Source of the DNA: Ophiosphaerella korrae | Lineage: Eukaryota > Ascomycota > Dothideomycetes > Pleosporales > Phaeosphaeriaceae | Assembly: GCA_028456385.1 (NCBI GenBank) | Contig: JALNQF010000045.1 | Span: 211,138-275,137, forward strand | Length of the DNA: 64,000 bases | Direction of reading: 5' to 3' | Shown here: piece by piece, positions 25,500 through 35,427 of the stretch | How positions within the stretch are numbered: the first letter of the stretch is position 1 | How the letters are laid out: each line of letters begins with the position of its first letter | The notes under the pieces: model-generated | Told to the model about the DNA's origin: nothing | Databases searched by the model: none | Seen by the model: the letters and a program-made list of their open reading frames with translations, nothing else | Position numbers and translations under genes: made by a program

Positions 25500-26868
25500 T
25501 CAAGCCGGGGGGAAGTACATACCAATATCTTCATCGGCGAGCTCGTGTGAGAGGCCCACGCGCTGGGGCTGGTGTTTACACGATTTGCCGTAGACGATAG
25601 CGTGCTTGAATTGCTCCAGGATCGTCTTGTGGATCGAGTTGCACTTCCTTCGTGTTAGCGACTATTGTCACGGCAGCAAGCGAGAAACTCACGAAGTCTT
25701 CAATCGTACAGGCTGTGGATCGCAAGACGACTGGTGCGGAGTAGTCTGGCATCCGGCCCTTAGGCTTCGTGTAAACACGGACAAGGTTCAAGTTCTCCCA
25801 CATCTGCTCGAGTAGCTCGTCGATGTTCCAACCATGCTCAGAGCTGATGGGGCAAGCATGTGGAATCCGATAGAGCAAATCAAGCTCTTCGATTGTAATG
25901 GCGTCAATTTTGTTGAGCGCGTAGATGACGGGAATATAGCTTCGGCCCTTTGCTTCAATGACATCGATCAAATCGTCCACGGTAGCATCACACCGGATAG
26001 CAACGTCGGCATTTGCCATACGGTACTCGCTCAATACAGCCTTGATCTCATCGTGGTCGATATGTGAGAGCGGAACGGTTGAGGTGATATTGATACCACC
26101 CTTGTCTTTTTTCTTGAGGACAATATTGGGCGGGCTTTTGTTAATTCGAATACCAAAACCTTCCAGCTCGTTCTCAATGACTCGCTTATCAGTCAGGGGT
26201 TTATTGACATCAAGCACGATGAAGATCAAATGGCACGTCTTTGCAACTGCAATGACCTGACGTCCTCGGCCCTTACCATCTTTGGCGCCTTGAATAATAC
26301 CAGGCAGATCAAGCATCTGGATTTTGGCTCCATTATACATGACTTGCCCAGGAACTGTGGTAAGCTGTGGAAGGGTCAGCAAAGATCGCCAGCCCAAGCG
26401 TTAGTTCACCGACCGTCGTGAACTCATATGCTGCAGCTTCCGAATGCTGTCCAGTCAATCGGCTCATAAGCGTGCTTTTTCCCACTGAGGGGAAGCCTAT
26501 GAAACCCACACTGGCAACACCAGTTCGAGCAACATCGAAACCAACACCAGCGCCACCTCCTCCGCCACTGCTTGGCTCAAGAAGCTCTCTCTTGAGTTTT
26601 GCAAGTTTCGCCTTCAATTGCCCTAGCCATATATAAGCATGTTGATATGCACTTTACGAACAATAGCCATACCAAGGTGGAAAGACGTGGCTTTATTCTT
26701 TTGCGTTTTGGCCATCTGGAATAGGAGCGTAAGTTATGATTGAGGTGCGTACGGGCTGGTATTGTCTTACTTCGGCCTCGATGTCTTTAATCTATTTCGC
26801 GATTTACGTCAGCTTTTGCGCACAGTGTGTAGTAGAATAGCGCTCACCTTATCCACTGTAGTCGCCAT
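25500..26868 (-). CDS. RBG1: Ribosome-associated GTPase Rbg1/DRG1
   Basis: Minus-strand exons 26868-26848, 26791-26771, 26715-26673, 26622-26414, 26364-25693 and 25643-25500 give 369 aa, close to the usual 366-370. It opens [29 protein letters not shown] across three short exons. GTPase motifs are [47 protein letters not shown] and SSEHGWN, and the TGS-like C-terminal domain reads [17 protein letters not shown] and [21 protein letters not shown]1-type proteins act with a partner on translating ribosomes. The C-terminus is uncertain: readthrough gives [11 protein letters not shown], while the same point (25522) is a good GTATGT donor, and I could not find an exon encoding the usual basic ending. 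Introns are 49-56 nt. Confidence 0.92.
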
Positions 26869-27387
26869 GCTGCTTGAATTCTGTGTTTGATAGCAATCTG
26901 CAAGAAACGTTTGGTGTTGATTTGCTACCCCGAAATTTGAAGCCGCAATTCCCCCGCCTGCGCGTCATTGCGGTTCGGTGAATCGTTTCGCCGCTCGGCA
27001 AACCATTTCCAGGTCGGGTGCTATGCACGCCTAGAACCCTTCACGAAGCTGTCTTTTCCGTAGGAAGCCGCTGCGACTCTCATGATGCATTGAATTGCCG
27101 GCTTCTCCTGCATCGTTCGTGGAGGCACGTATCGCAATGCATGCGTGTACAACCTGCGGTGTAAACCAGCGAATAGCAATCGACCCACAATCGGAATGGC
27201 CAACAACTTACCTAATGTGACTCCGAATTCTGCACCTTTGCGTGTCCCATGCCCCAATTAGCTTTCCTGATAGATATCTATCTCCCTTCCTTGTCCTTAT
27301 CTTCCCCTCTTCCACGACATTTCTACACCACTACTTCTGTCTACTCAAAAGCAATATTCCGTCACCGTAAGCTTAAGAAACTCCACC
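26869..27387. promoter_or_regulatory. Divergent promoter region, Rbg1 / cysteine dioxygenase
   Basis: These 519 bases separate divergent start codons. The part next to the dioxygenase gene is strongly C/T-rich (about 27270-27360), typical of fungal core promoters. A 78-codon minus frame at 27021-27257 begins at TTG and is not supported. Confidence 0.5.
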
Positions 27388-28382
27388 ATGCCAGGCATCA
27401 CCCAGGAACAAGACAATTTTCAGATACTCGTTAAGGCTCTCAGCGAAAAGCTGGGGCCCTGTTCGGGCATAGACTCTGATGATGTTGATGAAGGAGAACT
27501 GCAGCAGCTGATGCAGGACTACAAATCCGAGGAGTCGGACTGGTCGCCATATTTTTTTCCGGCAGCAGAGATGGCCTATACACGGAATCTGGTAGACAGA
27601 GGAAATGGAAAGAGCAACTTGGTACGGTAGTTTCATATTCGCATATATTGAATGTCGCTAACTGCGAAAGCTAATCCTCGTGTGGTCGCCCGGTCGGGCT
27701 AGTCCTATTCATGAGTAAGTTTCTTTGTGCGCCGTCTATTGACATGAAGACACTCCAAGCCATGATCACCTTCGCAGGCTATCAAGATCCGATAGCCCTG
27801 CACTCCACGTGACGAAGCGACTTTTGTCGCCGATCTAAAGATCGATGCGTCTACAACGTTGGAGCTCCGGTAAGGATGATAACTCTCAATATCCCTCTAC
27901 CCTTCACCTGTTGTACAGGACTATGACGATGAGTCGTCGTCCCTAGCTTGTTACATGCGCTTTAGGCGGCGATGCTAACAGACACCAGTCATGCCAACGC
28001 CCATTGTATCATGAAAATCCTCAAGGGTAGTCTCACGGAAACACGCTACGCATGGCCTACAGTCGAGCGTAACAAGTCCGAAGATCGCCCACTGCAAGTC
28101 CTGTCAAGCAAAACATTTGAGAAAGATGAAGTTACCTATATGTCGGACAAGCTTGGACTTCATCGGATCTCGAATACCAGCTCCGATGATTATGCCGTCT
28201 CATTGCATCGTAAATGCTCCATTATCTCAAATTCCGAATTGTAGTTGATTATCATAGTGTATACACCTCCGAATGCGGCAGTATACGGTTGCAACGTCTT
28301 TAATGAAGCAAATGGCCACTCGACGCACATCAGCAAGTGCACAACATTCTCTGAATATGGCGTAAGGCCAGAGCCCGCATGA
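27388..28382 (+). CDS. cdo1: Cysteine dioxygenase
   Basis: Exons 27388-27621, 27671-27714, 27989-28209 and 28258-28382 give 207 aa, the usual size. The enzyme oxidises cysteine to cysteine sulfinate with a mononuclear iron in a cupin fold. [20 protein letters not shown] supplies two of the three His ligands and the Cys that forms the Cys-Tyr crosslink in mammals; KLGLHRISN supplies the third His; LYTPPNAAVYGCN supplies the Tyr. The start codon has a good context (CACCATGC) after a pyrimidine-rich leader. Introns 1 and 3 are 49 and 48 nt; intron 2 is 274 nt and falls within the metal-binding motif, between the first and second His, but splices in frame. Confidence 0.93.
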
Positions 28383-29178
28383 GTGAGGATTTTCATGGCA
28401 TGGGAATTGCATTGAAGGTGTCGTTGAACTCAATGCTCTTTCTTGCGCAATGTTAGTTTTCATGCATACTGGTTGTCGTTTGGTCGTCATCATACAGAGA
28501 TATAGTAGTAATGTGCGTGAACTGCGTGTTGCGAGGCTGTGAAGTGTGGATTTTATCGCGAAAGCTCCAGATTGTTCTCGAATATGATGATTTTTAAAAG
28601 CTTTGTAACCCTCACCAGCCGTTCACTACCTAGATGATCATTTCAGATCACCCATGTGCTCTATTGTGTTTGATAACGTTGTTTAAAGTTCTACTCGATG
28701 TTCTCAGATTCAACCCTTATCATACCTTTGCACACTTAATGAACAAGATCTGATTTGAACATATGATCGTTCTTGAAAAGATTCATCTGATATCACATAG
28801 GGTGCACTCTTATGATAACCTGGTCTGAGAGATGATTAGATAAATCTCACTATGCCAACTAGCCACGGGCTTTGACTCAGGCCCACTCATTGTGGTAGTT
28901 ATCAACAGTTGTTATACACTCACATAAATTCGTGTTTTCAAACACCTATCCGTGGACTTTTTCGCCTTCGATTCGCGAGGTCTTACTGCCAGCCTGTTTC
29001 CCCTATCACATAGTGTCATTCACTGTGTAATACTCCCTATTTGGCATATTTGGTCTGCGAGTGTTTTCGCACAATCCCCTTCTCAAGATCAACCCAAAAT
29101 CGCTTGCAGAAGCTCCAGTTCAGCGGTGCCTCACCGACCTAGAAGTTGTGTAAAATATTCACATTTTCTACCGCCATC
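28383..29178. other. Intergenic, no gene seen
   Basis: About 800 bases. A Ser/Pro/His-rich frame starting near 28952 overlaps the next pseudogene in another frame and lacks any domain, so I treat it as a shadow. Confidence 0.45.
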
Positions 29179-30231
29179 ATGCGCCCTTCTGTCAAACACC
29201 AGGAAACGGATTTCGGCGCACCCGGCCGCCCACATAATTCACGAGCCAACTATTCCGCCGCCTCTCTCCCTGTCCCATCAAAATGTCGCAGACTCACCAC
29301 TTGCGATCCTCACTCATCAGGAGAGCCCCTGGTCCCACCACAAGGTCCCACCATCAGCGCTCAGAGCAGCAACACCTCCCAGCCTCAGCTCAAATCAAGC
29401 CCCTCCTGGGATGATACCACATTCTCAGAAACATCCATCTTCCTTTCCGGAAAGCAAAACGGGAACTGGCGATCCGCTACCGTGCACGCAATCAAGAACC
29501 CTAGCACTGTCGCCTCCTCGGCCCAAACATCACTCCAGTGGCCACATGTCCGCGACACACTCGCCAAAGCCGCAGAATCCGCCTCCAAATCCCTTCAAGA
29601 GAGACTGAACTGCGTGTTCGACGGCCAGGATTTGCCTGCCATTCACGACAACGTGATGAATCTTGTGCCGTCGGTGTCCATGCTTTCGCTGAGAAAAGTC
29701 AGCTAGAGCATGGACGCGCTTACGAATATGGCGCAAGACGCAGTTGTGCGCCGTTTCCCGCTGGAGTTTCTCGACACAGAGTTGGACGGCAATGATTGGG
29801 CGTTTGCGAGGCATATGAGCGATAAGGCTCGTAAAGCGCTTGTGAGCTAGCGGATCCGCAAAGAGTGGCAGGTATTTCGTGCTCATAGACTCCTGTGGTT
29901 CAGAGAACTCGATATCGCGTTGATAAATTTGTTTCGGGCGGAGAAGAAATCGTTCAGTGTTGTACAGCTCTTTTCGATGACACTAGTTTGGACTGTCGAT
30001 GTTGTGAATAAGCGCTAGAATTTGGAATTGGATACGGGATTGACGGAAATTGTCGTTGAGGGTGAGAGTGATTCGTTTGACGTGAGACGCATGACTCTGA
30101 ATGTAGACATTGAGCTGGCGGAAGAGTTTGGGTGTTTGCGAATAAAGACGTGGAAAGGACAGTGTTGGATGTGGACGACTGGACAAAGGTTCTTGATTAA
30201 AAGTCCGATAGGCATATCAAGTCTTTTTTGA
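29179..30231 (+). pseudogene. Unknown protein gene broken by three in-frame TAG codons
   Basis: One reading frame runs 351 codons from the ATG at 29179 to TGA at 30229-30231, interrupted only by TAG at 29704, 29848 and 30016. The text on both sides of each stop is protein-like: WDDTTFSETSIFLSG and VRDTLAKAAESASKSLQERL before the first, SMDALTNMAQDAVVRRFP after it, RIRKEWQVFRAHRLLWF after the second, and an Asp/Glu-rich segment ending IKTWKGQCWMW after the third. All three stops are one C-to-T change from CAG. The N-terminal third is Ser/Pro-rich. I do not recognise the family. A MITE-like element begins 158 bases downstream. Confidence 0.65.
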
Positions 30232-30388
30232 GTATTGCAATCTATTAAATAGCCCTATAAGTGATCGTAACGTATATCCTTTTTAGTGGAACAACCGGTG
30301 CGGCGGAATAATATTTTCTAAGATACAATATCTACGGCAGAAAAGCCTGTTCAAAGAGGTGTGGAGATCTCTATCTCCTTCATTCATC

Positions 30389-30778
30389 AACGTGTTTTAT
30401 CACTCCTCGGCCCCCTAAAAACCCACCAAAAATCGCAAAAACCGTACCTTGATATCTTAACAACGGTCTAATAATAAATTCCAAAATTTTACAAAAAGCT
30501 TCCTATATTAACTTAGAAGCACCTATAGAAGTACTATAGTAATATACCTAGCCGTTATAAAGATACTGAGTTTTGACCCCCAATTTTGAGCTAAATTGTA
30601 ATACCTCTAGAACTATATAATAAATTTACCTTCTAAGTTAAATAAGAGCCTTAAAATAGCTATTTAAAGATAGAATTGGGATTCTAGAATTTATTATTAG
30701 GCTGTTAAGATATTAAGGTATGGTTTTTGCGATTTTTGGTGGGTTTTTAGGGTGGGCCGAGGAGTAATATAACACGTT
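30389..30778. mobile_element. MITE-like element, copy B
   Basis: It begins AACGTGTTTTATCACTCCTC and ends with the inverted counterpart finishing in AACACGTT. The arms pair over about 70 bases, including CTCCTCGGCC, CCTAAAAACCCACC and AAAAATCGCAAAAACC and their complements. It shares terminal octamers and internal blocks with copy A at 11454-11888, but it is more AT-rich and 45 bases shorter. No coding frame is present. Confidence 0.75.
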
Positions 30779-31245
30779 AATAATCTACTTATTAATAATA
30801 GCTAGATGAAAAAAATACAGTACTGGAGCTAGTAGCGGTCAATTTACTCGTGGCGGCTTTTTATACGTTAGCTTGTCACCCCCTTGAATGTTCCAGGTGT
30901 TCCCCCGCAGTGGTCTTTTCGTCACCAGTGGTAATTCCTCGAAGACCAACATTCAGCCCGTCTACTGGCTGTGATTAGTGGCAAATCATGCGTCAGCTTG
31001 GCAATCGGGCTCTTCTTCAGCACCTCAGCTCTTCAGCCTTTCAGCCTGGCAACAGGTAGACCATGAATGCACCCCGCTCAGCATAAACGATACTATACTC
31101 CACCCAGCAACCTGAAATAGATCATTTGCTCTCAGGTGCAGGGTGGTGCTCAGAACATGTCAGTCTATACGACCCGGTATTCTTTGAGTGGATTCAACTC
31201 ATAGCAGCAGGGCTCATAACGGGTTATCGATAGCAGCAGGGCGCG
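30779..31245. other. Intergenic, no gene seen
   Basis: About 470 bases between the MITE-like element and the NLR relic. No supported coding, RNA or repeat feature. Confidence 0.4.
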
Positions 31246-31731
31246 TTTCAGCAAGTTCTCACAGCGGATCAAACCGCTCAACTTCGCTCATTCTCGAGCC
31301 CTGCGCCGACGCCAGCTGATGTTGTGCGTCTTACACAGCAAATTATGGAGGCAAACGCGGGCCGCAAGAGCCGCCTCTTCGCTTCGCGACTCCAAGGATT
31401 CCTAAGCTCCATCCAGCAGTATTGCAAAATCATCGATACATGCGCAGGGCTAAACTAGATAGCGGCGCTAGTTTGGGGTAGTATCAAACTCGTTCTTTTG
31501 GTTGGTGTCCTATTTTACTACCACCGTATTTAGTTTGTGCTTATCGTTTGCTAGGCCTTATCAAACTTTGTTGAGTGCTTTGACAAGTTATCAAAACTTG
31601 TAGCTCAACTGAGTAATTACTGTCCCAGGCTCTCTGAATATGGGAAGCTTTTTCCTATATCAGTGAGGTCACGACAGGCTCTAGCCGACTTTTATGCTAT
31701 TTCCAAGTCAAATCTACTCTTGGCATACTGA
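31246..31731 (+). pseudogene. Relic of a fungal NLR (STAND) N-terminal region
   Basis: Reading from 31246, the frame gives PTPADVVRLTQQIMEANAGR, SRLFASRLQGFLSSIQQYCK and IIDTCAGLN, then TAG at 31456-31458, then IAALVWGSIKLVLL. A likely intron (31501 to about 31553) leads to ALSNFVECFDKLSKLVAQLS, NYCPRLSEYGKLFP and VRSRQALADFYAISKS, and the frame stops at 31729. These phrases match the helical region found before NACHT domains in many fungal NLR-like proteins (DUF7708 type, from memory). The internal stop is one C-to-T step from CAG. No NACHT, ankyrin or WD repeat part follows, so only the N-terminus remains. Confidence 0.7.
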
Positions 31732-32277
31732 CTAGGCTAGTAGGGTTTAACCTATTACATCAGCAGAATCTTACGCGGCTCAACTTCGGCTCAATTCTGC
31801 TCAGCGTGAATTACGCTTACTTAGGCTTGCTCATAATCAAAATCATAGTGGCCAATCGGTAATTTCCGAATATAAAGTACCCTTCTCAAGGACTAGAGCA
31901 GATCAGTCGCTCTCCTTGCAGTAGCGAGCTGAAATATCCTGGGTCTAGAATTGTCCGTAATATTCTCGCTATCCCTTCTTCCGCCGAGTTGTGCCATATT
32001 TTCAATTGAGCCAATCACCATTGCTATTAGAGCGATCATAGCCACGATTGGAGTAACTTAGCCACCAGATTTGAGCCAATCACACGAATATGGCACAACC
32101 TGGCCTGACAAGGGATAATATCGTCCTTCCCCTGGTCTTACTCCTGGTTGTGGACATACCTGATATCCTGACTCGACCAGGTAGTCACTCCACTATAAAA
32201 TTATAAATCATAAACACTGCCAACTTCTCAATCCTCATCCTACAGAAGAAGCGTTTTGCCTGCGAGCCCTAGCTTCC
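31732..32277. other. Intergenic, degenerate sequence
   Basis: About 550 bases. The left part may hold further decayed NLR coding sequence (frames are Gln/Arg/Leu-rich around 31780-31910) but I cannot support it. The right part contains the promoter of the rhodopsin-type gene, with a TATA-like ACTATAAAATTATAAA near 32192. Confidence 0.4.
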
Positions 32278-33298
32278 ATGTTCCTCGCCGCCCATAATGA
32301 AATCTGTAGTAGAGCCGTCTTCATTAGCGTAACGGCAACATTCATCGTCGCCATGCGCCTTATCAGCCGCTTCATCATCGTCAAGTACCGCGGCTGTGGC
32401 GATTACGCCATTCTACTAGCGTGGGTGAGTGGGCCACTTACAGCCCGAGACCAAAGACTGCAGCCAAGACTTTGACTTCGACTGATACATCTCCCCCCAG
32501 ATCCTCGCCTTGGGTATATGCTCCACTATTGGAGTTGGAACCGCTAAAGGCCTTGGGCTCCATGAAGGCAGCGTCCCCCTCGCCTGGCGGAGTTCGCTGC
32601 TGGTGGCCGAGTATGTAGCTATAGTTCTCTACAATCCGGCGGTAATGGCTGCCAAGACCTCCATTCTACTCTACCTCGATTTTGCGCGACACCCGCAGAA
32701 ATTCCTTCGCATTGGCTCCTTCATCACCCTTGCTGTCATCAATATCGGCGGTTTTGTACTCACCTTCGTCACTGCCTTCCAGTGCCGTCCCGTAAGGGCC
32801 GCATACGATACCACTGTCGAGAACCCCAGGTGTTTGTCTATCGAGAGTATCTTTCTAGCATCAGCGCCTGTTAACATCGCCACCGACCTTGCTATTCTCG
32901 TCCTGCCCATCCCTGTGCTCACAACATTGTCCCTGCCACTGCGGCAGAAGGCCGTCCTGATACTAAGCTTTCTGCTAGGCGTCATTTTCGTCACTGTCGT
33001 CGACATCGCTCGTATCTACTACATGCAGCTAGCCGCGGACGACCTCCAACACCAGTCTAGCACCAAGTTTACCACAAGCCTGGAGCTCTCTTACAATATC
33101 AGCATGGTACTCATGTGGCCTGCCGTCGAGATCAACGTGGGCATCATCTGCGCCTGCATTCCCACGCTGAAGCCGTTGCTAAAGCTGTTGACCCCCAAAA
33201 TGACATCACACCGTGCTCCCAGCATCTCTTCCCAGCGGAAATCCGCTTGGCCAAACTTAGCAACGGCTCCCACCACCGCAGATTCGGTTTCTGGATGA
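32278..33298 (+). CDS. SAT4-type fungal rhodopsin-domain membrane protein
   Basis: Exons 32278-32424 and 32501-33298 with a 76-nt intron give 314 aa. The protein is almost entirely transmembrane helices, about seven. Family landmarks are AMRLISRF, a W immediately before the intron, VAEYVAIVLYNPAVMAAKTS, TFVTAFQCRPVRAAYD, ASAPVNIATDLAILVLPIPV and a C-terminal IICACIPTLKPLL. These match the SAT4/PTH11-adjacent integral membrane family of ascomycetes, often found in accessory regions and clusters. Its biochemical role is unknown; sensing is often suggested but not shown here. Only 38 bases separate its stop from the next ATG. Confidence 0.87.
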
Positions 33299-33336
33299 CG
33301 ACACATTTATCTGAACACTAGGAACCGCAGATACCA

Positions 33337-34722
33337 ATGAACTTTTTGACTGTGCCAGACACGGAGCCTATGATAGCTCTACAATCAAAACCACCAACCT
33401 ACCAACATACCGAACATTGCTCGCATTTCGAATTTACAGATACAGGACTGCCCAAGTTTATTCTTGACATGACGAGCTTAGAAGCTTTCAAGTACTGCGC
33501 CTTGGTAGTCACTCTTAACTTCCTGTCGGGATTTAGCAACACCATACTATTTTGCCTCAACGCTATGATCCCTATCGCGACAAAAGATACCCGTGTCATA
33601 GGCCTCTCATCGGCCCTTTACGGTGCCATCTCCTTTGGCCTCCTGTTTGGGTATTGGGTCTTGAGTCGCGGTGGAATTAAAGCCACATTTATTACGGCCC
33701 TAAATGTCATCTGCGTTGGAACTCTTATGTTCTGGCCATCTGGGGCCCTACGTTCCTATTCCGGCTTCATTATTTCCACCTTTGTCGTCGGCATCGGTCT
33801 GTCCTTCTTGGACATAGCTACGTTTACCTTCCTCGCGCTCTGTGGACCCCCTCAACGCACTGAGATCCGGATCGTCTCGTCGGATGCCATTGGCTACGTC
33901 GGTGCAATCTTGGGCCTTCTGCTTTCGCAGAAAATTATGTTTGTGCATGTGGTTGGCACCCAAACCTTAATTGCCACCCAATGGGCGTACCTAGGTATCA
34001 CTCTCTTCACCATTTTGCTCGGCTTCTTCATCTACTATATGCCACTTCCTGAAATCACGGATTCGGAGTTGCGTAGCCGAGACGAAAGACTGTGGATAGA
34101 TCCTTCACAGAAATACTTCAACAGACTTCCTATCATTTTCACGTCCTTGGCTATAGCTCTCCTGTCGATATCCTGTTCCGCCGCTGCATTTTTGTGCATC
34201 CGAAACTTTTTTGATAACGTCTTGTCCAGCGTCGCTACCGGGACTCACACCTCGTCAAAACTTAAAACAATGGATTTCAACATCTTTCTATTTGTTATGT
34301 ACGATGTTGGCCATTTTGTCATTATGCTCTTATGTTTCCTCATCCCCCCGCGCGTCCTTCTGCTCTTCTCTTACGCCTGTGCTATTACGTTCTCCGTGCT
34401 GATCATGCGGCTCGAATTGCTCTCTGTCAATGGAGTCCAAGCTATGACTCTTGGCTTCGCTGTATTCATGGGACCTATCCCTAGTTTATATGCGGCTATC
34501 GGACTACGTGGCCTGGGTAGGCGAACTAAACTCGCTGCTTGCCTCGTCGCAGGTATTGCAAACCTTGGAGCCTGCATTTTTCCCTTCATCTCGTTGGAAG
34601 TGCTACGGGCACACAGCCATTCCATCCACTATCCATTCTGGGTCGTCATTGCTCTCTTCATTACTGGGACTGTCTATCCGCTCTATCTTAACCTGGCCCG
34701 CGCCGCGCAACCGCCTGGTTGA
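33337..34722 (+). CDS. FucP-like major facilitator sugar transporter
   Basis: A single exon of 461 aa with about 12 hydrophobic segments. The order LNFLSGFSNTILFCLNAMIP, GAISFGLLFGYWVLSRGGIK, ATFITALNVICVGTLMFWPS and VVGIGLSFLDIATFTFLALC follows the L-fucose:proton symporter (FucP) branch of the MFS, which in fungi includes sugar permeases. The conserved Asp/Asn/Glu positions of FucP cannot be checked without alignment. The start is the first ATG of the frame and leaves a cytosolic N-terminus of about 45 residues. Its closeness to the upstream rhodopsin-type gene suggests linked expression, perhaps by readthrough. Confidence 0.83.
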   Translation: MNFLTVPDTEPMIALQSKPPTYQHTEHCSHFEFTDTGLPKFILDMTSLEAFKYCALVVTLNFLSGFSNTILFCLNAMIPIATKDTRVIGLSSALYGAISFGLLFGYWVLSRGGIKATFITALNVICVGTLMFWPSGALRSYSGFIISTFVVGIGLSFLDIATFTFLALCGPPQRTEIRIVSSDAIGYVGAILGLLLSQKIMFVHVVGTQTLIATQWAYLGITLFTILLGFFIYYMPLPEITDSELRSRDERLWIDPSQKYFNRLPIIFTSLAIALLSISCSAAAFLCIRNFFDNVLSSVATGTHTSSKLKTMDFNIFLFVMYDVGHFVIMLLCFLIPPRVLLLFSYACAITFSVLIMRLELLSVNGVQAMTLGFAVFMGPIPSLYAAIGLRGLGRRTKLAACLVAGIANLGACIFPFISLEVLRAHSHSIHYPFWVVIALFITGTVYPLYLNLARAAQPPG

Positions 34723-35427
34723 CCTTCAGCGAACCCCCGGTGAGAAGTTGGGCAAGTAGTTTTGTTCGCATACAGAAACTTAATTAGTATAACTTATTAG
34801 CTAGTATAGCTTAGGTTGTGTAGTGTACTACCTATCGATCGTTTTCCTAGCCGAGCGCGCCTTGTCATCTCCAGAATCGCGCAGCGGGGTCTAATGTCGG
34901 TGTGGCTTTGCCTAGTTTAGCTTCTATGGGTCCCAATCCGGTTCCCGCGGCGGGGCTGTTCTGGTTCTACTTTCGGATCTCGCTTCTTCCTCCGAGGCCC
35001 TATTCTGACCCGCGTTCAGAATCTGACCACACAGCCTTCGACTAAGCATTATATAAGCAACAATAAGATTTCGCCAAACTTACAAGTACGTGAAAGAATC
35101 TTTTGGTTTCAAAGATTCGCTTGCTGCAAGCGCTGCCTCAATAGCACCCATAGCACCTATATGAAGTAAGTATCGCGTATTCAAGATGGTACTCATGTGC
35201 TGTGTCGGTTGAACGATGTCCACAGAGCCGTCCTATCCCCGCAACGGTCCGGCACGGATAGTTCAAATCCGAATATCCGAAAGTCCAAAAGTGCCCCAGA
35301 ATAGGTGGATACCATCTTCGGCTTCTCCGTAATACCGGAGAAAGTAGATTGCAGCGCTATTTAATCGATCTTTGCCCCACGACCATTTTCAACGTACTTT
35401 GTTAGTCGAACGTAAACCTTCTCCATA
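34723..35427. other. Intergenic, no gene seen
   Basis: About 700 bases. Upstream of the hydrolase start there is a short direct repetition of TCCGAA-type half sites (about 35267-35285: ATCCGAATATCCGAAAG). No frame is supported. Confidence 0.45.

Noticed and set aside
27021..27257. 78-codon minus-strand frame with a hydrophobic segment
   Set aside because: It begins at TTG, lies in the divergent promoter between Rbg1 and cysteine dioxygenase, and shows no family features.
28952..29608. 214-codon Ser/Pro/His-rich frame
   Set aside because: It overlaps the pseudogene at 29179 in another frame and has low-complexity text only; the other frame continues for 350 codons with protein-like content.
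29704..30018. TAG recoding as glutamine
   Set aside because: Intact genes here use TAG as their normal stop (NTF2-like protein, PXA gene, P450, ADH), so genome-wide reassignment is not supported.
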